A stretch of DNA of 64,000 nt from Blautia wexlerae (GCF_013300825.1 NZ_JAAIMY010000014.1:25230-89229); one strand, 5' to 3'. Positions 14,906 to 25,502 are shown, numbered from the stretch's first letter. Numbers and translations: made by a program. Notes: a model not told the origin generated them from the letters alone.

Positions 14906-14923
14906 GGCACCGTTTTGGCACCG
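14904..14923 (+). other. Candidate right integrase arm site
   Basis: Identical 20-mer to 5128-5147 (TTGGCACCGTTTTGGCACCG), in direct orientation, about 250 bp inside the right junction. It overlaps the end of the terminator T-run. Confidence 0.5.
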
Positions 14924-15027
14924 CTGGTCTTATTTTTTAATTATAAATTTATCTGTATTTCATCTTGCTGATAAATGTTTCACTATTACTAACCTGATAA
15001 ATTTACGAATAATTCTTTTCTTAGAGT

Positions 15028-15171
15028 ACAGAAAAACCCCGGAAACCTTACGGTTCCGGGGTATCTTACGTTTGGACACAATGTACCTTGCGGTACTCAA
15101 TATATATTAGTCAGTGATTACTCGATGATTGTAGCAACACGTCCTGATCCTACAGTACGTCCACCTTCACG
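15028..15171. repeat. attR-like copy of tuf 3' end and terminator
   Basis: Counterpart of 4871-5026: 15028-15107 (80 bp, identical) and 15123-15171 (one mismatch). It contains the last 17 codons of the functional tuf gene. The crossover core should lie in the second block, where both copies share TACGTCCACCTTCACG before they diverge. Confidence 0.85.
15037..15061 (-). terminator. tuf terminator
   Basis: Minus-strand CCCCGGAACC / GGTTTCCGGGG stem followed by TTTTTC, 57 bases after the tuf stop. The identical hairpin is at 4880-4904. Confidence 0.85.
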
Positions 15172-16311
15172 GATAGCGAAAGTAAGACCCTGGCTCATAG
15201 CGATTGGATGGATCAGTTCGATTGTCATTTCGATGTTATCTCCAGGCATACACATTTCTGTTCCTTCTGGAAGGTTGCAAACACCTGTTACGTCTGTTGT
15301 TCTGAAGTAGAACTGTGGACGATAGTTGTTGAAGAATGGAGTATGACGTCCACCTTCATCTTTTGTCAGAACGTAAACCTGAGCTGTGAATTTTGTATGG
15401 CATGTAAGTGTTCCTGGTTTAGCAAGAACCTGTCCACGCTCGATTTCGTTTCTCTGAACACCACGAAGAAGTGCACCGATGTTATCACCAGCCTGAGCTT
15501 CATCAAGAAGTTTACGGAACATCTCGATACCAGTTACAACTACTTTACGTGTTTCTTCTTTGATACCAACGATTTCGACTTCGTCAGATACATGAAGTAC
15601 ACCAGCCTCTACTCTACCAGTAGCAACTGTACCACGACCTGTGATAGAGAATACATCCTCTACAGGCATTACGAATGGTTTATCTGTGTCACGCTGTGGG
15701 TCTGGAATGTAGCTGTCAACAGCATCCATAAGTTCCATGATCTTGTCTCCCCACTCACCGTTCGGATCTTCAAGAGCTTTAAGAGCAGAACCTTTGATTA
15801 CCGGGATATCATCTCCTGGGAAATCATACTCGGAAAGAAGTTCACGAATCTCCATCTCAACCAGTTCAAGAAGTTCTTCGTCATCAACCATATCACATTT
15901 GTTCATGAATACAACGATGTAAGGAACACCTACCTGACGAGCAAGAAGAACGTGCTCTTTTGTCTGAGCCATAACACCATCTGTAGCTGCTACAACAAGG
16001 ATAGCACCATCCATCTGAGCTGCACCTGTGATCATGTTCTTAACGTAGTCAGCATGTCCTGGGCAGTCAACATGTGCATAATGTCTCTTCTCTGTCTGAT
16101 ACTCAACGTGAGCTGTAGAAATTGTGATACCACGCTCTCTTTCTTCTGGAGCTTTATCGATATCTTCAAAGTTTTCTACTACGTTTCCAGCAACTCTCTC
16201 AGCCAGAACTTTTGTGATTGCAGCTGTTAAAGTTGTTTTACCATGGTCAACGTGTCCAATGGTACCAATGTTACAATGCGGTTTTGTTCTCTCAAACTTA
16301 GCTTTTGCCAT
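15118..16311 (-). CDS. tuf: Elongation factor Tu
   Basis: A 397-residue GTPase that carries aminoacyl-tRNA to the ribosome. G1 is [10 protein letters not shown]3 is DCPGHADY, G4 is NKCD, and domains II and III are complete to [10 protein letters not shown]. Full length and intact, although the last codons come from the mobile element's att copy. It lies after fusA but is separated from it by about 330 bp with its own promoter and a repeat. Confidence 0.98.
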   Translation of the reverse strand: MAKAKFERTKPHCNIGTIGHVDHGKTTLTAAITKVLAERVAGNVVENFEDIDKAPEERERGITISTAHVEYQTEKRHYAHVDCPGHADYVKNMITGAAQMDGAILVVAATDGVMAQTKEHVLLARQVGVPYIVVFMNKCDMVDDEELLELVEMEIRELLSEYDFPGDDIPVIKGSALKALEDPNGEWGDKIMELMDAVDSYIPDPQRDTDKPFVMPVEDVFSITGRGTVATGRVEAGVLHVSDEVEIVGIKEETRKVVVTGIEMFRKLLDEAQAGDNIGALLRGVQRNEIERGQVLAKPGTLTCHTKFTAQVYVLTKDEGGRHTPFFNNYRPQFYFRTTDVTGVCNLPEGTEMCMPGDNIEMTIELIHPIAMSQGLTFAIREGGRTVGSGRVATIIE

Positions 16312-16389
16312 TTTAAAACGTCCTCCTTAAAACAATTGGCTCTTATATTATTATAGAGCATCTTTTCGGTTTTAAACTTGCTATCCTTG

Positions 16390-16418
16390 ATTATATTGCA
16401 TAATCAGAATATTTGCAA
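16390..16418 (-). promoter_or_regulatory. tuf promoter
   Basis: Minus strand TTGCAA (16413-16418), 17 bases, TATAAT (16390-16395). It allows tuf to be transcribed apart from the str operon. Confidence 0.75.
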
Positions 16419-16465
16419 GCATTTTATACAATTTGATAACTTGCATTACCAATTGTTATATCATT

Positions 16466-16590
16466 ACAGTTCACCCACGCCGCTATCACACGAGGTGTTT
16501 TGGCATGTATATGCCAAAATTCCGTTGCAGAAAACAATCTGGAATGAATTTTTGGCAACGTTACTGAGAACGAAGTGAACAATAACGTTA
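16466..16590 (+). repeat. REP-like intergenic repeat, copy B
   Basis: TTACAGTTCAC (about 16466), CGAGGTG (16491-16497) and the palindrome TTTTGGCAT-gtat-ATGCCAAAA (16498-16519) match copy A at 1-60 in inverted orientation. A further hairpin, AACGTTACTG ... CAATAACGTT with GAAGTGAACAATAACG, follows to 16590. Confidence 0.55.
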
Positions 16591-16596
16591 TATCTC

Positions 16597-16633
16597 CTGC
16601 AGTCCGTTGGCTTTAAACACCAACAGACTGCAG
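16597..16633 (-). terminator. Hairpin after fusA
   Basis: CTGCAGTCcGTTGG (16597-16610) pairs with CCAACaGACTGCAG (16620-16633), 14 bases beyond the fusA stop. There is no clear U-run, so it may be an RNA-stabilising or partial termination hairpin between fusA and tuf. Confidence 0.5.
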
Positions 16634-16646
16634 ATGATCAAAATTA

Positions 16647-18767
16647 TCAGTCTTTCTTAGCAAGGATCTTTTCCTGTACAGACTTCGGAACCTGCTCATA
16701 TTTCTCAAAGAACATAGAGTAGTTACCACGTCCCTGTGTTCTGGAACGAAGGTCTGTAGCATATCCGAACATTTCGGAAAGTGGAACGTATCCACGGATC
16801 ATCTTACCACCGCCGATATCTTCCATACCCTCGATACGTCCACGACGGGAGTTGATATCACCGATTACATCACCCATGTAATCTTCAGGTGTTGTAACCT
16901 CTACCTTCATGATCGGCTCAAGAAGTACAGGAGCTGCTTTCTGCATAGCATCCTTGAATGCAAGAGAACCTGCAATGTGGAATGCCATTTCAGAGGAGTC
17001 GACTTCATGGTAGGAACCATCGTATACGTTAGCATATACACCGACTACAGGGAATCCGCCAAGGATACCAGCTTTCATAGCTTCTTCGATACCTTCGCCG
17101 ACTGCCGGAATGTATTCCTTCGGAATAGCACCACCAACAACTGTGGATTCGAACTTGTACAGTTCTTCTCCGTTGGCATCCATAGGCTCGAATTTAACTT
17201 TACAGTGACCATACTGTCCACGACCACCAGACTGTTTTGCATACTTACTGTCTACGTCAACAGCTTTGGTGATTGTCTCTTTGTAAGCAACCTGAGGAGC
17301 ACCTACGTTAGCCTCAACCTTGAATTCACGAAGGAGACGGTCAACGATGATATCCAGATGAAGCTCACCCATACCAGCGATAATAGTCTGTCCAGTTTCC
17401 TGATCTGTGTGTGCACGGAATGTCGGATCTTCTTCTGCAAGTTTTGCAAGAGCTTCACCAAGTTTACCCTGTCCAGCTTTTGTCTTAGGCTCGATAGCGA
17501 GCTCGATAACTGGTTCTGGGAATTCCATGGACTCCAGAATTACCGGATGCTGTTCGTCACAGATTGTATCACCAGTTGTTGTGAATTTAAATCCGATCGC
17601 TGCAGCGATATCACCGGAATATACTTTATCAAGTTCCATACGTTTGTTAGCATGCATCTGAAGGATACGTCCAACACGTTCTTTCTTGTCCTTAGTAGCG
17701 TTAAGTACATAAGAACCGGAATTCATTGTACCGGAGTATACACGGAAATATGCAAGTTTACCAACGAATGGGTCTGTCATAATCTTGAATGCAAGTGCGG
17801 AGAACGGTTCTTCGTCAGAAGAATGTCTCACTACTTCGTTGCCGTCCAGATCAACACCCTGGATTGGAGGGATGTCTGTTGGAGCTGGCATGTACTCAAG
17901 AATAGCATCAAGAAGTTTCTGAACACCTTTGTTTCTGTAAGCAGAACCGCAGCAAACCGGAACAGCAGTACACTCGCATGTCGCTTTTCTTAATGTTGCT
18001 TTCAGTCTCTCAACAGTTGGTTCTTCACCTTCAAGATATTCCATCATTAAGTCGTCATCAAGCTCACAGATTTTCTCAATGAGCTCTGTATGATAAAGCT
18101 CAGCATCTTCCTTCATGTCTTCAGGAATATCAACGATGGAGATATCATCACCTTTTTCATCGTTGTAGATGTAAGCTTTCATTTCGAATAAGTCAATGAT
18201 TCCTTTGAAATCATCTTCTTTTCCGATTGGCAGCTGTAAGCAGATTGCGTTTTTACCAAGACGAGTCTTGATCTGCTCTACTGCACCGTAGAAGTTTGCA
18301 CCAAGGATATCCATCTTGTTGATGAATGCCATACGTGGTACATTGTAAGTGTCGGCCTGACGCCATACGTTTTCAGACTGCGGTTCAACACCACCCTTAG
18401 CACAGAAAACGCCGACAGCACCGTCAAGTACACGAAGAGAACGCTCAACTTCTACTGTGAAGTCAACGTGACCTGGGGTATCAATGATGTTGATACGATG
18501 TTCCAGAGCACCTGGCTTCGGTTTGCAGTTCTCTTCCAGAGTCCAGTGACATGTTGTAGCCGCTGAAGTGATTGTGATACCTCTCTCCTGCTCCTGTTCC
18601 ATCCAGTCCATGGTAGCAGTACCTTCATGAGTATCACCAATCTTATAGTTGACACCTGTATAATACAGGATACGTTCTGTAAGAGTTGTTTTACCCGCAT
18701 CGATATGAGCCATAATACCAATATTTCTGGTACGCTCTAATGGATATTCTCTTCCCTCTTTAGCCAA
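16647..18767 (-). CDS. fusA: Elongation factor G
   Basis: A 706-residue translocase GTPase. G1 is [10 protein letters not shown]3 is DTPGHVDF and G4 is NKMD. All five domains are present to the C-terminal [21 protein letters not shown]. The start codon is TTG (18765-18767) with AGGAGG at normal spacing, which may moderate translation. It lies 17 bp after rpsG. Confidence 0.98.
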   Translation of the reverse strand: MAKEGREYPLERTRNIGIMAHIDAGKTTLTERILYYTGVNYKIGDTHEGTATMDWMEQEQERGITITSAATTCHWTLEENCKPKPGALEHRINIIDTPGHVDFTVEVERSLRVLDGAVGVFCAKGGVEPQSENVWRQADTYNVPRMAFINKMDILGANFYGAVEQIKTRLGKNAICLQLPIGKEDDFKGIIDLFEMKAYIYNDEKGDDISIVDIPEDMKEDAELYHTELIEKICELDDDLMMEYLEGEEPTVERLKATLRKATCECTAVPVCCGSAYRNKGVQKLLDAILEYMPAPTDIPPIQGVDLDGNEVVRHSSDEEPFSALAFKIMTDPFVGKLAYFRVYSGTMNSGSYVLNATKDKKERVGRILQMHANKRMELDKVYSGDIAAAIGFKFTTTGDTICDEQHPVILESMEFPEPVIELAIEPKTKAGQGKLGEALAKLAEEDPTFRAHTDQETGQTIIAGMGELHLDIIVDRLLREFKVEANVGAPQVAYKETITKAVDVDSKYAKQSGGRGQYGHCKVKFEPMDANGEELYKFESTVVGGAIPKEYIPAVGEGIEEAMKAGILGGFPVVGVYANVYDGSYHEVDSSEMAFHIAGSLAFKDAMQKAAPVLLEPIMKVEVTTPEDYMGDVIGDINSRRGRIEGMEDIGGGKMIRGYVPLSEMFGYATDLRSRTQGRGNYSMFFEKYEQVPKSVQEKILAKKD

Positions 18768-18784
18768 TGGATTTTCCTCCTATA

Positions 18785-19390
<606 letters not shown>

Positions 19391-19479
19391 CTAGTCTTCC
19401 GTGAATTTTCGATTGATTAATTCCTGCTGTCCTAAACAATAGGATCAGTTCTTAAAATTCTTATGAAACCTTTTTAGAA

Positions 19480-19896
19480 TTATTTCTTTTTCGGTCTCTT
19501 AGCGCCGTATTTAGAACGGGCCTGTTTTCTGTTAGCAACACCTGCAGTATCAAGAGTACCTCTGATGATGTGGTATCTTGTACCAGGTAAGTCCTTAACC
19601 CTTCCACCACGGATAAGAACAACGCTATGCTCCTGAAGATTGTGACCTTCTCCTGGGATGTAGCTTGTTACTTCGATTCCGTTGGAAAGACGAACTCTGG
19701 CGATTTTTCTAAGAGCTGAGTTAGGCTTCTTAGGAGTTGCAGTCTTAACTGCTGTACAAACGCCACGTTTCTGTGGTGCAGACTGTTCAACTGCTTTCTT
19801 TCTTAAAGAGTTGAATGTTTTCTGGAGAGCCGGAGCTGTAGATTTCTTTACAGATGTCTGGCGTCCTTTTCTTACTAACTGGTTGAATGTTGGCAT
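19480..19896 (-). CDS. rpsL: 30S ribosomal protein S12
   Basis: 138 residues. It carries the decoding-centre loop [19 protein letters not shown] and the [11 protein letters not shown] region, both with wild-type residues at the streptomycin positions. GGGAGGTG precedes the ATG. First gene of the str operon. The 220 bp to rpsG hold no gene and no clear terminator. Confidence 0.98.
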   Translation of the reverse strand: MPTFNQLVRKGRQTSVKKSTAPALQKTFNSLRKKAVEQSAPQKRGVCTAVKTATPKKPNSALRKIARVRLSNGIEVTSYIPGEGHNLQEHSVVLIRGGRVKDLPGTRYHIIRGTLDTAGVANRKQARSKYGAKRPKKK

Positions 19897-20007
19897 TCCA
19901 TTTCACCTCCCGATTTATTTCTCCATAGATTTTTCTATGGGGCCTTGCGGTTGCTATTCGTGTAATTACGCGCAAAAAAATTAAACGCTCCTTTTGCACG
20001 CTTGCTT

Positions 20008-20036
20008 ATTATATCCCGCAAAACTCGCACTGTCAA
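20008..20036 (-). promoter_or_regulatory. str operon promoter
   Basis: Minus strand TTGACA (20031-20036), 17 bases, perfect TATAAT (20008-20013). The transcript has a leader of about 105 bases with a small CCATAGA/TCTATGG hairpin before rpsL. Confidence 0.85.
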
Positions 20037-20186
20037 GGGATTTCTCGTGAATTTTACAGTATTTTTTCATATTTTTATCATAACCAAAAAATCCTTTCCT
20101 CATACACTACATCACCATATTAAACTTATCTGACAATATGCTCTCCCTCCAACCACTTTACTGCCACTTCCCCACTGCAAATCCCA

Positions 20187-20400
20187 GCGCCGGATAATAT
20201 TTATTTTGTGTGCATTTGCAGGATGCTTAGAGATACTTAATCTGCAGAAATCTGCGTTATGAGCAGACCGTCTCACGTGTTTGAGCGAAGTTTGCAACGT
20301 AGCGAGTTTGAGAGGGCTGCTCATGCTTTTAGCAGATTTCTGCAGATTTAGTATCTCTTAGCGTCCGAAACCGCACACAAAATAAATATTATCCGGCGCG
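20187..20400. repeat. Long inverted repeat (about 214 bp hairpin), element 1
   Basis: The outer arms GCGCCGGATAATATTTATTT then TGTGTGC are identical over 27 bp. After a divergent gap of about 15 bp the arms again match over AGAGATACT, AATCTGCAGAAATCTGC, ATGAGCAG and TCTCA. The loop is about 35 bases. It lies between the divergent rpsL and amidase genes. No coding frame. The inner motif AATCTGCGTTATGA recurs in the hairpin at 38983-39192. Confidence 0.85.
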
Positions 20401-20520
20401 TCCCCTTCACTAACAATTGCATTTCCCCCTCCCTTTTATTATAATAACAACCAAAGCAAACAAATCAACTTGCAGACACACTATAACATTCTATAAACTC
20501 AGGAAAGGACACTATAATAT

Positions 20521-21534
20521 ATGAAGAAACCCAGCATGATCAGCATCCTTCTGTTTCTGACAGGACTCCTGTGCATCATAGCCCTGATCTTCTTTAACAG
20601 GACCACACTGCACCAGATCCTCACTACCGAAAAAGAAGTCGACACAATCTCCGAACAGATCACTGCAAAACACGACGAAGTCAAACAGGCAGTAGACAAG
20701 TACACTACCGCCATAGACACAGTCCAGTCAAATATCAATCGCATGAAACAAAAACAACAGACAGCCACACAGAAGAAAACCAAAGAAAAAGCTGAAATCC
20801 CGGAAGAATCTTCATCAAGACCTTCTGTATTCAGCCAGACCAGCACCATCGCTTCTTCTGATTCCAGTGCCGGCGTGTTTTCCTCCGAAGCAGAAACAGG
20901 CGGACATATAATAGGAATTGATCCTGGTCATCAGAGTGAATCCATAGATATGAGTGCCCAGGAACCAAACGGTCCCGGTTCTTCTGAAATGAAGGCTAAA
21001 TGTACCAGCGGAACTCAGGGAACCTACAGCGGTGTTCCCGAATACCAGCTCAATCTGGAAGTTTCTCTTCAGCTAAGAGATGAACTGGAACAGAGAGGAT
21101 ATCATGTAGTCATGACACGAACAGACAATGAAACAGCTATCAGCAACATGGAACGCGCACAATATGCAGCTGCACAGGGTGCAGAAATCTATGTCCGCAT
21201 CCATGCAAACGGCGATGATTCCCATACTGCATCAGGAGCACTGACCATGTCGCCCTCTCAGAATAATCCTTATATCCCACAACTGTTTGAACAGTCTGAT
21301 CGATTATCCCGGTGCATCATCGATTCCTACTGTGCTGCAACAGGTTTTCAGAACCTTGGGATTCAGTACACTGACACGATGACAGGAATTAACTGGAGCA
21401 CTGTTCCTGTTACAATCCTTGAAATGGGATTTATGACAAGCCAGAATGACGATCTGAAAATGAACGATGCAGAATTCCAGAAAACAATGGTACAGGGAAT
21501 CGCAAATGGCATTGACAGCTACTTTGCATCATAA
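20521..21534 (+). CDS. N-acetylmuramoyl-L-alanine amidase (Amidase_3)
   Basis: 337 residues. An N-terminal membrane span (residues 5-24), a coiled coil (about 35-85) and a Ser/Thr linker lead to an Amidase_3 domain from about residue 120. Zinc and catalytic residues are visible as His in GIDPGHQSE, Glu in PEYQLNLEVS, His in VRIHANGD and Glu in ILEMGF. It cleaves the peptide stem from peptidoglycan outside the membrane. The long anchor suggests surface tethering. Probably co-transcribed with the next gene; the 86-bp gap holds a small GGATTGC/GCAATCC hairpin. Confidence 0.85.
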   Translation: MKKPSMISILLFLTGLLCIIALIFFNRTTLHQILTTEKEVDTISEQITAKHDEVKQAVDKYTTAIDTVQSNINRMKQKQQTATQKKTKEKAEIPEESSSRPSVFSQTSTIASSDSSAGVFSSEAETGGHIIGIDPGHQSESIDMSAQEPNGPGSSEMKAKCTSGTQGTYSGVPEYQLNLEVSLQLRDELEQRGYHVVMTRTDNETAISNMERAQYAAAQGAEIYVRIHANGDDSHTASGALTMSPSQNNPYIPQLFEQSDRLSRCIIDSYCAATGFQNLGIQYTDTMTGINWSTVPVTILEMGFMTSQNDDLKMNDAEFQKTMVQGIANGIDSYFAS

Positions 21535-21620
21535 TGATGTTGACTTGATATCTGCGGATTGCTACGCAGCTTCGCAGCTCCCGCAATCCTGATTACAATA
21601 ATCACGAAAGGAAAACCGCA

Positions 21621-22721
21621 ATGAATAAAAAGCCAAATGAAAAAAACATTTTTCTCTATATAGTGATCGGTATACTGACCGTTGCAGTGATCGCACTTGC
21701 TGCTGTCTCATTTTTATCACTAAACCATCTCGTCACACTACAGCAAAAAGTGCAGACACTCTCCAAAACCGTAGAGGAGATTTCCACTGATACAAATACC
21801 CTTATCAACCAGGCAGATCAGTTAGATGAATTAAGAGAACAGGAAAGCTCTGTCAGGGCAGCGACAGGAGAAACATCTCCTGCACAGTCAGAATCAACTG
21901 AACCCTCTTCAGAATCTGAACAACAGGACGGAACTCTTTCCCCTTCCTCCGGCACCACCTTCACTGACAATACTGACTCCAGTATGGATAATCTCCTGAA
22001 TCAGGTGCAGTCCCTGCTGCCAGCTGATAATGGAACATGGTCTGTCTATGTCTGCAACTTGCTGAAAGATTCTGAAGGTATGATCAATGATACTCCAATG
22101 CAAGCAGCAAGCCTGATCAAACTGTACATTATGGGGGCTGTATATGAAAGCTACGACACGCTTTCCCAGTCTCACAGCGGAGATGAAATCGACAGTAATA
22201 TTTCAGCCATGATAACAGTCAGTGATAATGATGCAGCCAACACTCTGGTAAACTGGCTTGGAAACGGCGATGACTCTGCAGGTATGGCAAAAGTAAATGA
22301 TTTCTGCCAGGAACATGGATTTACCAGCACACAGATGAACCGTATGCTTCTTGCCGGCAAAGAAAATGGTGACAATTACACCTCTGCAAAAGACTGCGGA
22401 ACCTTTTTAAAGCAGATATACCAGACTGTCAACGGAACCCTTCCCGCTTCTACTCTTTCAAATGCAGATGCCATGTATTATCACTTAAAAATGCAGCAGC
22501 GCAAAAATAAAATTCCTGCACAGCTTCCGGAGGGCGTCGGTACTGCCAATAAGACCGGCGAACTTGACACTGTAGAAAATGATGCAGCAATCATCTATGA
22601 TACAGCCAAAGGAATTGACCTTGTAGTATGCTTTATGTCACAGAATCTTACTGATACCGGTGCAGCCCAGAGCACCATTGCTGCAGATGCACGCGCTATC
22701 TACGGATATTATAATGAATAA
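21621..22721 (+). CDS. Membrane-anchored class A beta-lactamase-fold serine hydrolase
   Basis: 366 residues. A membrane span (about 10-33), a coiled coil and a Ser-rich linker precede a penicillin-binding-type domain with all three motifs: SLIK (SxxK), SDN in VSDNDAANTLV, and KTG in ANKTGELD. The Glu of true class A enzymes in the omega loop is not evident, so D,D-carboxypeptidase or a binding role is as likely as beta-lactam hydrolysis. The shared anchor and linker design with the amidase suggests a cell-envelope pair. Confidence 0.75.
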   Translation: MNKKPNEKNIFLYIVIGILTVAVIALAAVSFLSLNHLVTLQQKVQTLSKTVEEISTDTNTLINQADQLDELREQESSVRAATGETSPAQSESTEPSSESEQQDGTLSPSSGTTFTDNTDSSMDNLLNQVQSLLPADNGTWSVYVCNLLKDSEGMINDTPMQAASLIKLYIMGAVYESYDTLSQSHSGDEIDSNISAMITVSDNDAANTLVNWLGNGDDSAGMAKVNDFCQEHGFTSTQMNRMLLAGKENGDNYTSAKDCGTFLKQIYQTVNGTLPASTLSNADAMYYHLKMQQRKNKIPAQLPEGVGTANKTGELDTVENDAAIIYDTAKGIDLVVCFMSQNLTDTGAAQSTIAADARAIYGYYNE

Positions 22722-22818
22722 ACACAATCTTCTGAATCTACAGTCTATCCAGATAATTGTCATAAACCAGACAGATATTCACAATTGAAACAAAAAACTT
22801 ACTTGATTCGATTAAAAG

Positions 22819-22853
22819 AAGGAGGCACATCCCTTAACGGGTTGTGCCTCCTT
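22819..22853. terminator. Bidirectional terminator between serine hydrolase and LacI remnant
   Basis: AAGGAGGCACA pairs with TGTGCCTCCTT (about 22819-22853). The stem covers the last codons of the LacI remnant. Confidence 0.7.
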
Positions 22854-23111
22854 CTGCAAATTCAACAGGAAGAATCGTCAATGTCTCAATCTCTTCCCCT
22901 TTTATTTTCTTTAATAAAAGTTCCACAGCCTTTCGTGCCATATCCGACACCGGCTGTACAATTGTTGATACCAGATATTTTCCGATACATATGGCTCAAC
23001 ATCCTGATATGTAACGCAGATAATGCCATCCACTTTATTCTGCTCTGCCATACGATAATAATATTCTTCCTTCTCAGGCATTCCCTGTGCCACATCTTTT
23101 ATTGTTACCAT
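22834..23111 (-). pseudogene. LacI-family repressor pseudogene
   Basis: The frame starts MVTIKDVAQG, the typical LacI head, but jumps at once to the middle of the ligand domain (AEQNKVDGIICVTYQDVEPYVSEN). A frameshift near IWYQ follows, and the true C-terminus (STIVQPVSDMARKAVELLLK ... EFAEGGTTR) is read in another frame. About two thirds of a normal LacI protein is deleted. It once probably controlled the GH32 locus. Confidence 0.85.
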
Positions 23112-23276
23112 ATACAACTCCTGATATTTTTTACTGTATATCGCTTATAAAACGGACAAAATCATCTACTTCCACTATATGCTCATGAACGCAGACGCTT
23201 CGAGATCTGCGCTCATGTTTCTCATCCGGACAGACTATAGTTGAAACAGGATTCTTACCTGATCCGGTAAAAATCT

Positions 23277-24812
23277 TTATTTATACAGACACATCTTTTC
23301 TGAAACTTTTAAATCTTCTGTTCTGAAAACTTCCCAGTCCATACCCAGAATATTCTCTTCTGTTTCCGCTGCGCCATATACCTTTCCGTTTTCTGCAAAT
23401 ACCTCAATAACTTCCTGATCAAAAATGAAGCTGATTTCCTGTTCTGTTGAGATTCTTTCCCTCATATAATATACATGTGTTTCTGTATCCTCAATACTCA
23501 GGATATTGCTGTAGAAATCCACTGTCAGTCTCAGGCTTCCTATTGTCAGTCTCCACTCTCCCTTAGTACCTGCTTCCGGAGTCAGAACGATCTTGCATGC
23601 CTGTCCCTCAGGAGAAATTGTGCTTTTTAGACTATCATACCATCCTGCTTCCAGATTCTCAAGCTCTTTGGCAGGTGCAAAACAGATTTTATAGTCATTG
23701 CCTTCTTTTTCAAGGGATAATTCTGTAGGAATGGACATCAGTCCTCTGTAATTTCCTCTGTCATTCTTCATACGGAGCCATGCCATACTGATCACCCTGT
23801 CATCTACACCACTGAATGTCTGAGCTGCATAGGGCAGTACAGAGCTATACCCGGATTTACGGCATCCGTCAGGTTTAAATTTATACCCGTCAAATTCTCC
23901 GGTCATATAGTAACCATCTGCGGACCAGAATACCCATCTCTTTTCCCCTGATACATTTTTAACTTCCAGTTCAAGAAGATCCGGACACTCCCACATTCCA
24001 GGCTCTGAAATTCTCTGAGTTTCTTCCCAGTTCAGCAGATCTGTTGAGCGATAGACAGCAAAATCATATCCGTCCAGGTATAATACCATAATAAATGCTT
24101 TGCTTTCTTTATGATAAAAAACCTTAGGATCTCTGTTCTCATTTACAATATGCGGCATACAGAATTTTTCTGATCTCTGAAGAGTTTTTCCTCCATCTGT
24201 AGAATACGCCAGTCTCTGGGTAAACAGATTTCCTGCATCCACAGACCACTGATTTCTGCCGCCTGCAGCTGTATAGAAGTACAACAAAGCTCCTTCGCCA
24301 TAGCCTGTCAGATTATCTTTATCCTGAATTCCGCAGCCGGAGTAAACAGTTCCTGTTTCATCCGGTGCAATAGCCAGTCCTTCCTGTTCCCAGTGATAGA
24401 GATCCTTACTCTTTACATGACCCCACTGCATATTTCCCCACATACTTCCATATGGATTCCACTGATAATAGAGATGATAAAATCCATCTGCATAAACCAT
24501 ACCATTAGGGTCATTATGCCATCCTGTTGCAGGTGCAGCATGCAGTTTCGGGCGATAAGGATATACATTATCATAAGGTTTCCCGTAACAGAAAATTCCT
24601 TCCAGAAGTTCCTTGTCTGCACCCTCTATCTGCAGATCTTTTCCTAAGAACGCAGAAGCATCCCAGCATCCGTAAAATTCACAATCTGTTTTTCCAAGAT
24701 GAATATCAATCTCCTGGATTTTTTTTTCTTCTATATAAAAATGCAGTTTTCTCTCCGGTGCATTCTTGCTTACCGGGAGCCAAATATATGGTTTTTCAAC
24801 GTTTAATATCAT
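23277..24812 (-). CDS. GH32 family beta-fructosidase (sucrose/fructan hydrolase)
   Basis: 511 residues from 24812, where GGAGG precedes ATG; the longer frame to 24839 is unsupported. Family GH32 motifs: the nucleophile Asp in WHNDPNGMV, RDPKVF, and the acid/base Glu in ECPDLLEL. An extra N-terminal beta-sandwich-like segment of about 85 residues precedes the five-bladed propeller. No signal peptide, so cytoplasmic, acting on imported sucrose or short fructans. Its transporter and regulator are broken on both sides, so the substrate route is unclear. Confidence 0.88.
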   Translation of the reverse strand: MILNVEKPYIWLPVSKNAPERKLHFYIEEKKIQEIDIHLGKTDCEFYGCWDASAFLGKDLQIEGADKELLEGIFCYGKPYDNVYPYRPKLHAAPATGWHNDPNGMVYADGFYHLYYQWNPYGSMWGNMQWGHVKSKDLYHWEQEGLAIAPDETGTVYSGCGIQDKDNLTGYGEGALLYFYTAAGGRNQWSVDAGNLFTQRLAYSTDGGKTLQRSEKFCMPHIVNENRDPKVFYHKESKAFIMVLYLDGYDFAVYRSTDLLNWEETQRISEPGMWECPDLLELEVKNVSGEKRWVFWSADGYYMTGEFDGYKFKPDGCRKSGYSSVLPYAAQTFSGVDDRVISMAWLRMKNDRGNYRGLMSIPTELSLEKEGNDYKICFAPAKELENLEAGWYDSLKSTISPEGQACKIVLTPEAGTKGEWRLTIGSLRLTVDFYSNILSIEDTETHVYYMRERISTEQEISFIFDQEVIEVFAENGKVYGAAETEENILGMDWEVFRTEDLKVSEKMCLYK

Positions 24813-24895
24813 TTTGTATCCTCCATTTAGCTGTTCCATTCAAAAATCTTATACTTCCAGTTATTGCTCATTTCATTTTTTATGGCTTTAGCAGA

Positions 24896-25285
24896 TTAGT
24901 TTTTCGCTCCTGTAGATGCAATTCCTGCCACATAGTATTTCCGAAGACTAAGGAAAATAATCAGTACCGGAATTGTTACCAATGTCAGACCAGCCATAAC
25001 ATTTCCATAGTTAACCGGCTGGATACTGAACAGACTGCTCAGAGCCATCTGGATGGTCTGCTTGGAGCTGTCTGAGATTACCATAACCGGCCATACAAAA
25101 TCATTCCAGCAGGCAATAAATACAAGAATACCAACAGTTGCATACACCGGTTTTGCCAGAGGCAGGACCAGTGCAAGATAAGAGTTTGAAAGTCCCATCT
25201 TATAGATAATAGAGAACTGCGGAAGCATAACTGTCTGAGCCGGAATGATCATAACTGCCAGGATAAAAGTATTTTTCCATCTACC
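24896..25285 (-). pseudogene. Fragment of a carbohydrate ABC permease
   Basis: The frame reads GRWKNTFILAVMIIPAQTVM, then SNSYLALVLP, then jumps to LAKPVYATVGILVFIACWNDFVWPV. This is the C-terminal part of a CUT1 sugar permease with about 45 residues deleted inside (between the usual LP and the EAA region) and the N-terminal half missing. Upstream the frame closes. It lies 83 bp before the GH32 gene in the same orientation and was probably its importer. Confidence 0.8.
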
Positions 25286-25342
25286 GGATTCAGATAAACA
25301 CTTTTATGAATGCATTATTGATATCAATGGTTGTTTCAAAAA

Positions 25343-25388
25343 TGAAACGATTCATTTGATAGTTTTATTATATAGTTGAAACGATTCA
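25343..25388 (-). promoter_or_regulatory. Paired LacI-type operators with a relic promoter
   Basis: TGAAACGATTCA occurs twice (25343-25354 and 25377-25388), 34 bp apart. A minus-strand GTGACT-17-TATAAT promoter spans them, so a repressor on these sites would block the GH32 locus. The matching LacI gene is broken, which would leave the promoter unrepressed unless another regulator binds. Confidence 0.6.
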
Positions 25389-25502
25389 TAGTCACGAGTC
25401 AATTATGCTATTTTTTACTTTTCTGATATTTTCAACAATACTATATATCTTTTTTTATATATTATGCACAAATCGCAGTGTTTTTAACAAAATAATACGA
25501 GC

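Larger units (their letters stand above)
5027..15171. mobile_element. Integrative mobilizable element inserted in the 3' end of tuf
   Basis: A unit of about 10.1 kb bounded by the duplicated tuf tail. The right end carries int, xis, a divergent repressor and operators. The middle has the RepA-like ATPase, two small proteins, a MobV relaxase and TnpV. The left part has the attenuated RlmN/Cfr-type cargo, regulator genes and a toxin/antisense module. The tuf reading frame stays intact because the element brings a replacement for the last codons. It has no type IV secretion genes, so it would need a helper for transfer. Confidence 0.8.

Noticed and set aside
15208..16230. 340-codon open frame on the plus strand opposite tuf
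   Set aside because: It is the exact antisense of EF-Tu. Codon bias of a highly expressed gene leaves long antisense frames; no ribosome site and no recognisable domain.
16977..17993. 338-codon plus-strand frame opposite fusA
   Set aside because: Antisense shadow of EF-G with a Cys/Phe/Ser-rich composition unlike a real protein.
21621..22721. Clinical-type beta-lactamase
   Set aside because: SxxK, SDN and KTG are present, but the catalytic Glu region is not evident and the protein has a membrane anchor, coiled coil and linker matching the adjacent amidase. Left as a serine hydrolase of the penicillin-binding fold.
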